A DNA stretch of 64,000 bases from Eopsaltria australis (taxonomy: Eukaryota > Chordata > Aves > Passeriformes > Petroicidae): NCBI GenBank assembly GCA_034509425.1, contig JAVTVJ010000014.1, positions 372,001 through 436,000 of the forward strand. Direction: 5' to 3'. A model generated the notes under the pieces. It had not been told where the DNA came from and made no database searches. It saw nothing but the letters and a program-made list of their open reading frames with translations. A program made the position numbers and the translations under genes. This document shows, one piece after another, positions 1 to 17,620 of the stretch (the first letter of the stretch is position 1; the number at the start of each line of letters is the position of its first letter).

Positions 1-450
1 AGACTGCAGCCTGAGACATTTTCTCAGGATGTTACTCCTCTTGAAATCCTGTGGAAAGTATGCCCATTCTTGCCACCTGCAAAATGACATTCTGTTACAG
101 ATGGACTTAACAAACAGCATCCTAACAGAAGGATAAGACTGGATTTTCTACCCGTGTTCCCAGTGGACAGGAAAAAATCACACAGGCCGTGATAAAGTGA
201 CCTTATCCAGTTATGCTGGTGAGGAGGCCACTGTTAGAGACTCACAGCAGATCCACATTGCCCAGAGAGAACATCTACAGGATCTCTAAGCCACTAGAAA
301 TATTCCATCTGTTTTTTCTCAGGAGCAGTTGGCAAAAAATATCCCTGAACTGTTAGAGTTGGGGAGAGGAGATGTCCAAAAAATGTTTTTGAACCGTTTA
401 AGCATTCCTGTTCATTGCTAGCTCCTAACTGAGTCCTCTGTGTGTTGCAG
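1..450 (+). other. ANXA2: ANXA2 intron, 3' part
   Basis: No coding exon of the preceding annexin segment can be found here. The stretch ends in a typical acceptor, tgtgttgcag, directly before the codons for GLGTDED. The intron starts to the left of the window. Confidence 0.85.
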
Positions 451-5705
<5,255 letters not shown>

Positions 5706-6015
5706 AAACTGTGATGGAAGAAACCCAAGTCCAGAGACAATGCCTTTTTTGCTCTTCATTTTACTGTAATCCTAGAAAACCTGAATTTCCTAGCTAACCT
5801 TGACTTGCCCGTTCCCTGCCAGAGCCCTGCTGCAGTTTGCTCCCCTGCGCTGTGTGTGCCCCTCTCAGCAGCTCTGCTTGGCTCTGCCAAAGGTTCTAAC
5901 AGTGTATAGCCAGAGAAACTAACCCTCCAGAGAGATGAGCTCACATTGCTTGTGAAAGGCTCTGCCTCTCTGTGCAATGTTTCTAATAAAACAAAATAAA
6001 ATTATGTTTTACTTT
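5706..6015 (+). other. ANXA2: ANXA2 3' UTR
   Basis: About 300 nt from the stop codon to the expected cleavage zone just after two AATAAA hexamers. The exact cleavage site is inferred. Confidence 0.8.
5985..6000 (+). terminator. ANXA2: Tandem polyadenylation signals of ANXA2
   Basis: AATAAA occurs at 5985-5990 and again at 5995-6000. T-rich and TG-containing sequence follows from about 6007. This is the standard layout of a vertebrate 3' end. Confidence 0.85.
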
Positions 6016-6208
6016 AAGAATACGGGTCTTTCAAACCTTAATTTGAAAAGTGTCTGAACAATTGATGTGTATTTAGCTTTTGCTGTTTTCTGTGTTGTTT
6101 TTATCCTCCTAAGGCTCACTACTTGTGGCTGAAAACTTATCTTCTTCCCTCAAGCCCTTCATTTGTTTAATGATTCACTTTGTCAGCAGATTCAAAACCA
6201 TTCTCTTC

Positions 6209-6756
6209 ACTGGTCGAGGGAGATGATCCTGCCCCTCTCCTTGCCTGTACTGAGGCTACATCTGTTGTGCTGTGTCCACTTCTGGGCTACCCAGTACAGA
6301 GAGACATGGAGTTCCTGGAGTGGGTCCAGTGGAGGGCACAAAGATGATTAAGGGAATGGAGCATCTCTCTGATGAGGAGACACTGGGGGAACTGGGCCTT
6401 TTTAGTCTGGAGAAGACTGAGAGGGGATGTAAGTAATGCTTATAAATATCTCCAAAGTGGGTTCCAAAAGGATGGTGCACCACTTTTCAATGGTGTCCAG
6501 CAACAGGATGAGGAGCAATGGCCATAAACTAAAACACAGGAAGTTTTCACCTCAACATGAGGAAAAGCTTCACACCGAGGGTGGCAGAGCACTGGAAGGG
6601 CTGCTCAGGGTGGTCATGGAGTCTCCGACGCTGGAGACATTCCAAACCCACTTGGAGATATTCCTGTGTCAGCTGCTCCAGGTGACCCTGCCTGGGCACG
6701 GGGGTTGGACTGGATGATCTCCAGAGGTGCCTTCCAACCCTGACTGTTCTGTGATC
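6209..6756 (+). mobile_element. CR1 LINE retrotransposon, 5'-truncated 3' end
   Basis: The order of motifs follows the CR1 consensus as I know it. A tggtcgagggagatgatcct start is followed by a ccagtacagagagacatgga block, a gatgattaaggga block, a tttttagtctggagaagact block and a gttggactggatgatctcca block. It ends ccaaccctgactgttctgtg. About 548 bp of the 3' region is present. It is too short to encode the reverse transcriptase core and is a dead copy. It lies about 200 bp past the ANXA2 poly(A) site, in the same orientation as the gene. Confidence 0.93.
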
Positions 6757-6889
6757 TGAGCCACAGCCATCTCTGCCTGCCTGTGAGGGGCCAACACTTG
6801 AATCCCTCCTCAACGTTTAAACACTTTGTGTGCCTTTGTGCAAGAGGGAATAGTTTGAGAGCACTGAGGGCAGCCTGTCTCTAGCAGGA

Positions 6890-7130
6890 GCGTTTCCTGC
6901 GGCAGAGCCGGGGCTGCGGCTCGCTGCCCAGCAGGGTCTGGCCCGGGCCGCTCGGAGGGCAGCGGGATGTGCGCTCCCTTTCCGTGAGGGGCGAGTTCCC
7001 GCCTTCCCCCGCGGCGGGGCCGGGCCCGGGAGGGCTGAGGGCGCCGCGGGCGGGCCCGATGGAGGGGCCGGGCCGGGCCGGGCTGGGCTGAGAGCGCCGC
7101 GGACCGTCGCCACACGGCACAGTCGAGAGC
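6890..7130. promoter_or_regulatory. Orphan CpG island
   Basis: A hand count gives roughly 33 CpG dinucleotides in about 240 bp, inside otherwise AT-rich DNA. It contains repeated gggcc/ggccgg units around 7065-7090 and several GC-box-like stretches. No recognisable coding exon is present on either strand. It begins about 130 bp after the CR1 end. It could be a promoter of an unannotated non-coding transcript, an enhancer island or simply a GC-rich remnant. Promoter function is inference. Confidence 0.5.
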
Positions 7131-9290
7131 TGGTAGGATGCGCTGCTCTTATCTTACTGAGACACTTTCTCCTACTACAGTGTGCGAGTCACACCCGAGA
7201 ATTAGGGAAAAGGTGTGAAGAGCAAAACTTTCACTCCAGCTGGGAGTGGGGCGCGTTGCCCTCACGGGTGAAGGCTGAGGGGAGCGGCCGTCCAGGTGCT
7301 CTCCGGGGTCGGGCGATCACATCCCCAGCACAATTTAGAGCAAGTATCACAGAGTCGTCAGGAGGTAAAACGGTTTCCTCTTTTCACAGCTCTTGCTCCT
7401 TTGGAAATGCAAAACTGCCTGCAATTATCAGGTGTTTTCCCCCAGTCATTATCTGGTTTGTAGCCCTGTTTCAAAGGATTGGGTACTCAGAGATAATTTT
7501 GATCTCCTCAGAGATATGAGAAGCACGCAGGAGGCTGTTTCATGCACCATTAGAAGGGTGAGAGATTTTGCTTAAATATCATTGGCTGTAGACCACGAAA
7601 AATATTTGGTGTGAAAACACTGCAGTTGGTAAAACATTGGTAACTTAAATGCACAAATGAACCATTTTTCAGGAGCAGCTCCAATTTAATGCCTGATGGA
7701 GCAGTGTCATTCACACCTGTTTACAAAATGCCTCTCTGTCTAGATTTGTACATTTAAAAACTATTGCTGAGATAGCAAATCACTCTTTGAATCTAATTAG
7801 GTAAGTCATCTCTATAAATGTTGCTTGCTCAAATGTGGCCCTATAAAAGAAATCAAACGGCAAGCATTTTTCCAATCAGTGGAATGAACAAGGAGAATTT
7901 GATGGCTGGCGTGCTCTGCCTCACTGCCACAGGATGTTCAAAATTGCAGGCTGTCTTTCTTCAGGAGCAAAGCCATGTTAAATAAACCAGCCGGATTTCA
8001 AAGGCCAGGGCTATTTTTGCTGATTTTAGACTAGGAAGCAAATTAGTCTCCTGTGAGATCTAGAAGGTTTCTAGAAATTCAAGTTGTTTGTTGGCATTGT
8101 TGATATTTTTTTAATTACTGGCTTACTGGTGTTTCAGATAGGAATAAATTTCCAAGTTCTGATGTTGGTCCTGTCATTGGTGGGTCCCTGTGCATGGTAT
8201 ATTGCAAAAGTCAGGTCTCTGAGACTTTGAAAGATAGGAATACCTTGAAGAATGATGTTTGACAGTGTTGCAACATTTCACTAGTAAATCCCCACGTGGC
8301 AAATTAAATATATTATTAAAAAACAAACAAAATTTCAGTTGTTGATAATGTAATTTAGACCATTATCTAAGACCTATTTACATTTAGAAGATGAAAAAAA
8401 AAAACAAACCCTTAAAATTTGGCTATTCCCAGTCTTTGTTGTCCCAAGAATCTGTGAAGAATTTTTTTTTCAGGTTAGATCTTGATTCAGTTTCTTGTGT
8501 TTGGTCTTTGGTTTCCCATTCCAATAGCACAGGCAACAACCAGAAGTTTTACACTTCATTGGCACTGTTTCTTTAACTACCCCAAATTGCACAGCAAATA
8601 GCAGCAAAAGGACTTCATTGGATGTGTTTCTTACCAGACCTACTTAACAGAGACGTTGGAATATAGAGCTAAAGAACTGTACCTTTGGGCCAGTATAACT
8701 TAAATTTGCTAAGAAAGTAGTGATGTTTCTAACATGGCAAGGTGGTTTCTTGTCCTATGCATAAGGGAGACTTTACTGTTCCTTTCAGAATTCCCTTGCT
8801 CATGTTTCAGAGGAATTCATCTGAGTCAGGGTCTAACCAGTCCAATTCAGAGTAAAAGACCATCACTAAAGAATATTTGCCACACTGGTACTAAGTCATG
8901 TTCCTTATTTCTGCAATTCCTGCCTTCATTTGCACAGCACCTAAGCATCTTATAAACAAGCAGCTTATTAGTGCTGTGCATTGACAAGGAGTCATGCAAG
9001 ATGTTTTACAAGTGAGAATCATATGTTGAATTGTTTAATTAAATTTAAATGTAGTTCAGCCAAAACTGAAGCCAATATTTACATCCTGGTTAAAAAAATT
9101 GTTCCTTGCAAGATGAAAGTTTGAGTCTTTGCTCTTAAACCCTTTTTAATTAATATTTAAAAGTTGTCTATAATTTCATTTCTCAAATGGGTGACGTTTG
9201 CTCTCTGAACACTGTTGTGACTGTTTATAGGGATTGTTTCTCAAGTGTAGCTTTTTCCCACTGCAGTGAGGACAGATGAGCTCTTCAGAA
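7131..9290. other. Non-coding stretch after the CpG island
   Basis: No gene recognised. The only notable part is a motif-rich block around 7640-8050, listed separately. Short open frames here lack recognisable domains. Confidence 0.6.
7640..8050. promoter_or_regulatory. Candidate conserved non-coding element
   Basis: A non-repetitive block with a homeodomain core (taattagg near 7795), ccaatcag (about 7872) and a caaaggccagggctattttt segment near 7998. It looks more constrained than its flanks. This is pattern judgement only; no alignment was available. Confidence 0.25.
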
Positions 9291-9424
9291 GCACCACCTA
9301 GAGCAGCAGAGTTGGGGTTTTGGTTCGGGGTGGGGTGTCCGGCGTCTTTCTGTTAGTATCTTGTCCCTTCTGGAGGAAGAGCCGTGTTTGGGTGACATGT
9401 TTGGCAGAATACATTTCTATTTGC

Positions 9425-9560
9425 AAGGCGCTCTGGGGCTAAGAACCAAGTGGCTGTGAAGCTGCGGCGCCTCCGAGCGCTGCGGGGCCGCTCTGGGTGC
9501 ACTGGCAGCGGCCGCTCACGAGAGGGAGCTCGGAGAAAGCGCCAAGGTGTTCCCGCAGCC
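9425..9560. promoter_or_regulatory. Small CpG-rich patch
   Basis: CpGs cluster in gaagctgcggcgcctccgag, the following gcggggccgctc and agcggccgctcacg. A looser CpG-containing stretch lies at 9320-9390. No exon is recognised. It could be an orphan CpG patch with regulatory activity, or an island decaying by CpG loss. Confidence 0.35.
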
Positions 9561-12500
9561 AAACAAAACAGCACCGAAAACTGGAATCTGTCTCCTTACA
9601 TATAACCTCTGCTCTCTCCAAACATTTACATTCCCTGACTCTAAGCCTTCGTGTCAAAAATTCAGTTTCATCTTCCAGTATTTTTTCCTGCATCTAGAAA
9701 CCTGCTCTGTTCTCTGAAATACTTCACCAATTTTTATAATTGCTCTCTTTAGGCGTAGGGAAACCAAAAGGTTCCTTAAGTTCTAATCATGTTGTGAATT
9801 TCCAAAACAGAGAGGTTTTCTACAAGGAAAACCCTCTCAAAGAGTGGGTTAATAATGGCAATAAGTGTAAAGGACTTTTCTTTCTTTTCTTTAAAGGAAG
9901 GGGTTTTGATCTTGAAATTATCTGCTGCTTCCTGACTGAAATCAGGTACATTGTTATTTTCTGTAGAGGATTAAACACAACCCCATATCTTTTGCAATGT
10001 TCATACTATAAAAATTGCTAGCATTGCACACTCATTGCATTTTCACTATCTTTGCTAATAACAAAATATATGTGTTATTAAAGTAGCTTTTCTAAAGGGG
10101 ACATTTCAATTTATTCATGTGTATTAACCCTCCTTTCCTTTCACTTTGACTGATGTGTTAACACCGGGCAATGTTTTAAAAATTTTAATATAGAAAGAAT
10201 TTGTTCAGTTATGTGAGGTGGCTGTTTTAGTTCAGCTTACACATTTTTGGGGTCAAGAAAAGAAGATATTCATTAAACTTCTTTTGAGTATGGCTTATTT
10301 AAGGTCCTGCTTAATGCTGAACACAAAAAGAAAAAAAAAATCAAAAAACCAACCAACACTGTATCTAGCTATTTAAGGTTGGTTGGAACACAGACTACTG
10401 ATGTGATTCCTGATTTAATAATCACTAAGGATTGTGGCCAATACTCTCCTCTTGTGTCTTTAGCTGGCTGGTTTATACTTACTTATTTTCAGGGAGTGTT
10501 TTACTTGTAAGGTGAAAATAAAATGTAAGGCTTGTGAAGGCTATTTCTAAGCATACAAAGAACTTATCTGAAAATCTGCTTTTAATACTACTCTTGTTGA
10601 ATACTCATTGAATCTATTTTTTCACTTCTGTACAAAAATCAGGATGAATTACCTAATTCAAAACAGGCATCTTATTAAGTGTTGAACTTCTGAAATATTT
10701 TTCAATTACGTTCCATAAAAGAGAAAGGTTTATTTAAAGTAACTTTAATACCATTTGATTTTAAAACAAATACCTAAAGTATTTTAGATCTATGAAGCAT
10801 TAAAGATGGGTAAGTATTCTGGGAAATATCTTTGTGAATATTTCTAAAGAAATATTAAATTACTATTAATTTATAGGCTTTCTGTGAATATATAGTAAAT
10901 TGTATTTTGTTTGTGAGAAAGTATGGGAATTAATATTACAAATATATGAACAATGATGTCCTTAAATACAACAGTAAAGCAACAGTTGGCATTGTGCAAC
11001 AAATACATTAATAACAGGGGATTAAAATTTTTTCCCTGTCCAATTTTTTCCTCCACACTCAAAAAAAAAAAGGTGTTAGGAGCTCTTTAAGTGTGTTTTA
11101 GGCTTTACTGTGAACTCTTAGTTCTGAATTTTCTTCCTCATTGTAGGAAGGTTTTCCCTGCAAGCAGATAACAGACTGTACTCTGTAGTGGTTCTGGGCT
11201 GTGACTACATTGTAGTGTTATTATTGCAAATGATGAATTACAGGAGGGTTATTTCCTGATGTCTTGGAACTTTATATACTGCAAATGTATGCAGTATGTC
11301 AAGGTTTTAATATCTTGGTTTTGAACACTTTATATTAAAATATCTTATTTAGTAAATTTTTAAGGTAAATCAAGGGGAGAAGAGGCTGATATGAGCTATA
11401 ATTACACCTGGAATATTGGCAGAGTTTGTTTGCCTTGGGTTTGGTTTTGGGTGGGTTTTAGGGTTTTTTACTAGAGAAAGTCTTACTGTAGAAACTGCTT
11501 TTTATTCTCTGATTGCTTTCAGCTCTCACATGCTACATGTAAGATGTGGGTAGATGGGACAACTTTCTTCTTTTTTTGGTTCCTCTTCTGTCTTGGTCTG
11601 TTTTATTTTACTTTGAGAAAACAGGCTTAAATATCCCGTCGGTCCAAAACCTGCCTGGACATGAGCTGTATTAGCCTGAAGGTGCCATGTAGAGGAAAAT
11701 TAAAAAAAGAAACCTAATAAGATGAGATGGGACTTTTTCAGTTATTTCTCTCTCCACCATTTTTTTTGCCATAGATAAGGAGTCAGGATTGTGGAGAGAA
11801 ATCAAAAGTCCAGTTATTTCAGAAATAAACTGCTGTATCTCTAATTGGTGATAATACTAATGCAGTGTTTTAAAACAAGGAATTGGAACTGAGTAGGAGC
11901 CACAAGGCTGAAAATAATGAACTCCAGTAAGGTAAGTGATAAACTGACAAAAAAATTCAGATCGTGTGTTATGAGCAGAGCTGAGACTTCGCAGAACAGA
12001 ACATAGGAAATAAATTTGCAATCTGCCTTTCCCTCTCTTTTTTTTTTAAGCAATTGTGTGGCAGGCATTTTGGATTAGTGGAGGTCATAGCTCAGAAAAC
12101 ACCCTGATGTTGGATGAATAAGTTGCAGAGCTGCCTCTCTAGGCTCTGTGTATAAGAACTGTATTTTAGGACAGGAAGTTGAGTAAGTAGCAGATAATTT
12201 ACATACACAGATTGATCTCCTCTAATTAAATATTAGAAAGAAAAGAAAAGAAGGGAATATGCTGTTCAATTTATCGAAGGAAACCCCTGAGATGGGAAAG
12301 GAACACTGGGGTCCAGGTGTGATGTGTCCAGTAAGTGCCTCCCTGAGTTGTCCAAGTGAGTAGAATGCTCAGCTGGAGTCTTGAGTCAGCTGTAAGTTCA
12401 GGTCTGTGTCTGCAGTATAAAGCATTAGGCACTCCAGTGTCTTGGGAGGTACAGACCTGTCATTTTTAGCAATGGGAATTAGGTGTCTAAACACCTTTCA

Positions 12501-12906
12501 GTGTCTGAGTCTCCTGTTGTGTGACCACCTCCTAACATCAGGCACCTATCAGGTTCTGAAGTGCTGCAGGCCCTTCAGCCAGGACAGTGCTCCTGTGACC
12601 TTGGTCAGAGTTTCTCCTAAACAGGGCACATACTGGGCTTGCAGACATCCTAGCATTTTGATCCCAGCTTTCCTTTGTGTCTTAGCTTAATCTTTGTCAT
12701 CACATATTCTTATATCATCAGAAAATCTCATGGTTTTAGTAAAAATCGTAACTGGAAGAAGCTGCCACCAATTATAAACAGACATGAATTGGTTGTGAAA
12801 ATGCTCTTGATTCAGAATTAATACAGTAGTTTATGTGTTTTGTAAGTATAGCTGTCCTCCCCCCAACAACGTGCTAGTTAACATTTGCTACATTTTTCAG
12901 ATGTAG
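9561..12906. other. Non-coding, AT-rich stretch
   Basis: No gene, RNA or clear repeat recognised. It contains A- and T-rich runs (for example near 10330 and 11060) and many short chance open frames. The zone 12340-12420 weakly resembles a MIR SINE body but is too diverged to call. Confidence 0.55.
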
Positions 12907-12915
12907 GCGTGGGCG
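12907..12915 (+). promoter_or_regulatory. Perfect EGR-type zinc finger site
   Basis: The nonamer gcgtgggcg is the textbook EGR1 binding sequence. It stands out because CpGs are rare in this AT-rich surrounding. One short motif alone does not prove function. Confidence 0.3.
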
Positions 12916-13039
12916 CATGTTTTGAAACAGTATACTGTTCTCTGTTTAATTACTCAGGCAGCAGTTTGGACTCACTGATAGAAGAAAAAAAATAAACACT
13001 CTGTGGGACAGAATTATCTGCTTGCAGTTCCCTTTTTTC

Positions 13040-13115
13040 TCCTCATCTATTGTATGACATTGACCAGATCATTTAGTTTATCTCAGTTTCTCAGTTTTCC
13101 TTTTAAATTAGAGAT
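13040..13115 (+). repeat. MIR-like ancient SINE fragment
   Basis: The segment around tgacattgaccagatcattt and the following ctcagtttctcag can be laid along the MIR core and 3' consensus (tgaccttgggcaagtcact and then cctcagtttcctca) with many substitutions. MIR fossils are known in birds in small numbers. Confidence 0.45.
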
Positions 13116-14445
13116 TACTTTCTTCTTTTTAAACTAAAAAAAAAACCCTATATTTTTAAGTAATTCCTGATACAGCAAACCTATTACAGCAGTTGATGAG
13201 CTGTTTTCATTAAGTGTTTTCAGTTCCCAAGTTCAGTTCTTTAGGACTGATTAACATTAATGATTATGTTTCAGCTCGAATGCTGCCTGGGAAATGTGTT
13301 TTGAAGCTTTGATCCAATTTTCATAGCTTGTGTATCTGAGTTATTTCCCCCGGTGGACAAATACTTTCACAGTTGTCCAAGCTGCAAGTCTTGGTCCTAC
13401 CTTGCACTAGGGCAAGAGTGAATCTGAAAACTTGGGAGCCAAGATGAGAATGCACAGTTCAATATACAATGTTTCATGAAATAAATGGAGCAGCTGGTGT
13501 GAACCTGTTTAACTGAAATATTTGGGGAAGTCTTGTGTTGTAATATGAGAACTGTCCTGTCTGTCATTCCAATGCTCTTTGGCCAATCTTCAGTCTTTTA
13601 GGGTCTTCTGTCATCAGTGGTTCTGGGTGGGGTTTTATCTGTATCTGTTTAGAAATGACTGCATGCTCTGCTGTTCTCTTCCAAATCAATGGACCATAAA
13701 ATGCATATCATTTTTCAGTTCTGTTTTCCATGCACATATAGTCCAGGTAAATGGACTGCTTTGCTTTGAAAGCAGATTAAAGGTGTAGTCTGCTCCCTTC
13801 CTGGTCCTTCTGAACTACCTTCATCTCTCTTCTTTTTTCCTTTTTCTTTTTTTTAATCTACAATTCTTTTAATTTTCTCCTCTTAACTCATGGAGTAAAA
13901 AATGAGAACAAGCCCAGAGCCTTGATCTAAGGCTCAGGGAGATCAGTTAAGAAGGCTGATACTGATTTTGGTATTTGGGGATGTTCAAAAAGGCAAGGTG
14001 AAGGAAGGAACTTTCCGTTCTGTGGTAAATACTACACCAGATCATTGGAAAATAGCTCAGCTTTGTATTAGTGTATAGATTTGCCATTAAATCATTAGGA
14101 GGGTCATTACACTGATTCAAATTCAGTGTCAGATTTTCCAGATGGGTTTTCCAATATTAGTGGAGCCAGTGTATTCAGAGGGAATTGCAGGAAGAGTGTC
14201 TAGCAGTCAGGATAGCTGCTGCTGTTACCTCTGCTTGGCTCAACTAGGAATTTATTGTCATTTAGTGAAAATATTGGTGAGAACATAACCTTTTGTAATG
14301 TTTAATGTTTTATTGACTATAAAAGATAAAATATAGAGTAAAGGGAAGTAAAATAGTATTTTGTTAGGTCAGGAGTTAGATTTATGCTGCTACTTACTGA
14401 CGGAATAATCAGTGGGTCATAAAGATCAGACTGCCAGCCTCCTAT

Positions 14446-14479
<34 letters not shown>

Positions 14480-16849
14480 ACTCAACAATCTCTTCTTTGT
14501 GATAGTTAGGCCCATGGGAGCTTACCAAAACACCAGGTCCCTTTTGTCCAGGGGTATTAAATTATCTGTTTAGATCAAGCAGAATGTAGCGGATGCTTCT
14601 GTTTCAGACATTAAGCAGTTGGGATAGGACTAAATAGACCAGGATGCTTGACATGTGCAAATGGAACACATGCTCACAAGGGACACTCAGCAGTGTTGTG
14701 AGCTAATTCAGCACACACAGAGTAGGCATTAAATAAATTGTGCATTACCATTTGGTGGGGAGTAATAAGCAAAGAGATCTCAAAGTCTTCAGCTTAAAAG
14801 GAGTAATAGCGTATGTTTCACACTGTTTCACGATATGTCTGGTGTGCTCTTACTCAAACAGATTAATAGTAGAAATAGCATCTGAAGGCTTCCCTGAAAA
14901 ATGGCAACACATTGAGATTTTTCATTAGATTGAAAATCCCTATGCTGTGATAAAATTGATAAGATCTCATGATCAGTGTTAGAGGAAGCAAAGACTGAGT
15001 GGCACCGTGAGGGAATTCTCTTTGGTAGAGCAGGGTGCTGTGGCAGAGGAGGAAAGCCTCTTTGTCACAGTGAAATTGTCCAGCAGTGATACAGAGAATG
15101 TCATAGTCTGTCAAAATTACAAAGGGCTTTTTTTTCCCTTGTTCCCCATAGGTAGCAGACAGGTTGGCTTGCAGATGTGAATTCCTGTGAAAACTTTGGC
15201 AGTTCCATTAATGTCCTTTGGAACAGGCTGCTCTGGACACATATTTTGTTGGATTAAGACTTCATTCCCAATTGTCCTGTTAAACAGAGGGTAGAGTTAA
15301 TCCCAAAGATTTATTCTAAATAACTTAATTTGGTACCGCCTGTAAGAGAATGCTGGTCTCAGTAATGCCTAGTGCACAGTGCTTGGTGTCGCTGCTGTGC
15401 ATTTTGTTAATTATATGAAGCTTGTAAGAACCATGTACCTGCTTTTGCTCTTGGAACAAGGGGTTTGGTTTTGCTTCTGATCACTTTTCCTCTATTTTTT
15501 TCTACTTAGTCCCTTCTTTCTGTCCCTCAGTGAGAAAAACAAAAACCCCATCTCTTTTTACCCCTACAAAATGACTGGTGTCGTGCAATTCAAAATATGA
15601 AGAGACAAAACCTGGAACATACATGTCATTCTTTCCATATGCATAAGGCAGTGCATTCTTACATTTCTAGAGATGCAGGAAGAGATTTTTTTTATATTCA
15701 AATCTCATACTCCTGCTTGCCTGCACAGTAATAATTGCTTCAAGGAAAAACAGCTGAAATCCTTGCAGTAGAAGGACAATTGTGGTTATGCACCTTTGAC
15801 TAAATCCTTTGTGCTCTTGAGGAAAATCAGGCTGAGTTCTCAGCCGCTGGTGTGGACAGTGGCACAGAGTGGGGATCACACCTGACCCAGGCACTGAAAT
15901 GTGACTTCTGCAGGGCTTTCCTTTAAATGAAGGAATGCCCTGTGTGCATAGCTCACAAGACTGGCAATATGGTGAAAAGACACGAAGAACAATACTTTAC
16001 ACATTTTTTATTCTGGCTTTTATCCCAAGAGATCCCACAGAGCTTCAGTAACTACCATGGAACCTGCCTTTAATGAAGAGGAGTGACAGGCCTCAATTGT
16101 TTCAGCACATTTCCATGAGGGTTTTTTCCTCTCACAGAGTGGTTCATTTTTCTGTCTCTGATGGTGAGAGGAGGGGGAGGAGAGCTGCTTTTGGGGAGAT
16201 TTATATCTTTGCAACTCTGCTGGTATCCCCGTGAGACAGAAGTAAAGGATTTTTTTGTCTGTAGCTTCAGGATAGAAGCACACAAGAAGGATGCTCACTG
16301 TGGCCGTGCTGTTCTGAAAGGACTTTATCTCTGCAAAACTCCCTTACTTTTGCAGGGGTGATGTGACCTGCTACTGCTCTTAGAGTGAAGTTCATTTGCT
16401 CCTGGTGTAGCAAATTTTCTTTGATAGTTCATGCAGACACACACTCTGCTGAAACTCAGTTGTCAGCACAGTAGAATAAAGCACTCTGTGCATCATAGTG
16501 GATGTGGAGAAATTAAGTTCTCTTCATACATATGCTTTGCTGGGGCAGGTGACCTAAATGGCCATCTGTCCCTGTCACTAGCTGTCACCTGTCTGTTTTC
16601 TTTGAAATAAAAGATAAGGAGTCTTCCTAGGCTAGGTCAGTCATGGGTTTCCCTGCAGCATCAACTCCTTGGCTTGTGGAGCATCTTGACTCTAATCTAC
16701 TTAGAAACTGAACTAGTTAAGTGAGAACTTGGATCACAGCTTTAAAAAAGAGATCTTAGAACTGGACCAGCCAAGTGCTGCTCTGTTTGGTTCTCAACAC
16801 CTTCTGTTGCTGCTAAGGAGCACAAGATCCTTTTTAGAGCCTAGTTCTA
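13116..16849. other. Non-coding stretch
   Basis: Apart from the TG microsatellite I recognise no gene or repeat. A pyrimidine-rich run lies at about 13825-13880. Confidence 0.55.
14453..14479 (+). repeat. (TG)n microsatellite
   Basis: About 13 uninterrupted TG units, a likely length-polymorphic simple repeat. Confidence 0.95.
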
Positions 16850-17620
16850 CTAATTAAATATGACACTTTTATTAAATATGTAAAACCATCCAATTGTCAA
16901 GTACACACAATGTACAGCAAAGACAGCTGAGTAGGAGTGTCTGGCTGCAGGCAGGGATTTGCAAAGTCTGCAAAAAAACCCCGCAAGGGATGGGGACAGC
17001 GAGCGTTGCACTACACCGACTCCTGCAGAAGTGTGCTGTACTTTTCATCTTCCTTCATTGTACCTACATGAAAGGATCTTCTGGAGGGGCAGATGTTGGC
17101 CTCCCACCAATTCTAAATAATGGATGGTACCAGCATTTGTATTCTTTTTTAGTGGAGCCAGTTTATGCGCTGTTTTACTGGCTCCCAGAGCCCAAGGAAA
17201 TACGGTTTGCAGCCAGCTCTGGTTCCATGGCTTGCTTTGCCTTGCTCAGGAAGAAGCCGGGGCTGTTTCAGATAGGCCATCTGGCTCTCTTGAATGAGCT
17301 TATTAGTAATAGTGGAGGTGGGTCTATTAGCCTGGGACAGGAACTTAGAAACAGATGCTTTGTTTATGTGTAAAATATGGCTTCAAGCCAAAGCGCTAAT
17401 CATGATTGCCTCTGAAGTGGTTCTAATCATCTGTATGAGACTGCAGCCGCTCTCGTGTTGTTTGTACAAGCTGGTAGTTTAGAGGTGTTGTGTACAAGAT
17501 ATTTGTAGTCATAATTTCTCCAAACAGGTTAAGGCAAACATTATGAGAATCAGCATATTAATGTGTTGTGTTTCAAATTAGAATTATAAACACACTTTCC
17601 TCATTGGAGGCTTAATCTGC
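16850..17620. promoter_or_regulatory. Candidate conserved non-coding element
   Basis: A 770-bp block of non-repetitive sequence that is unusually free of A/T runs. It includes cgctaatcatgattgcctct near 17393, paired taatcat motifs and several CpGs. A 159-codon open frame crosses it (16894-17373). That frame begins with TTG, has no recognisable domain and is treated as chance. Constraint is suspected from texture only. Confidence 0.3.

Noticed and set aside
6810..7120. Pro/Arg-rich minus-strand frames over the CpG island
   Set aside because: GC-rich DNA lowers stop-codon frequency. Three frames are open at once and none has a recognisable domain.
12340..12420. Faint MIR body similarity
   Set aside because: Too diverged to separate from chance by eye.
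16894..17373. 159-codon open frame, the longest in the desert
   Set aside because: It starts with TTG, has no recognisable domain, signal or splice context and overlaps a block better explained as non-coding. I treat it as chance.
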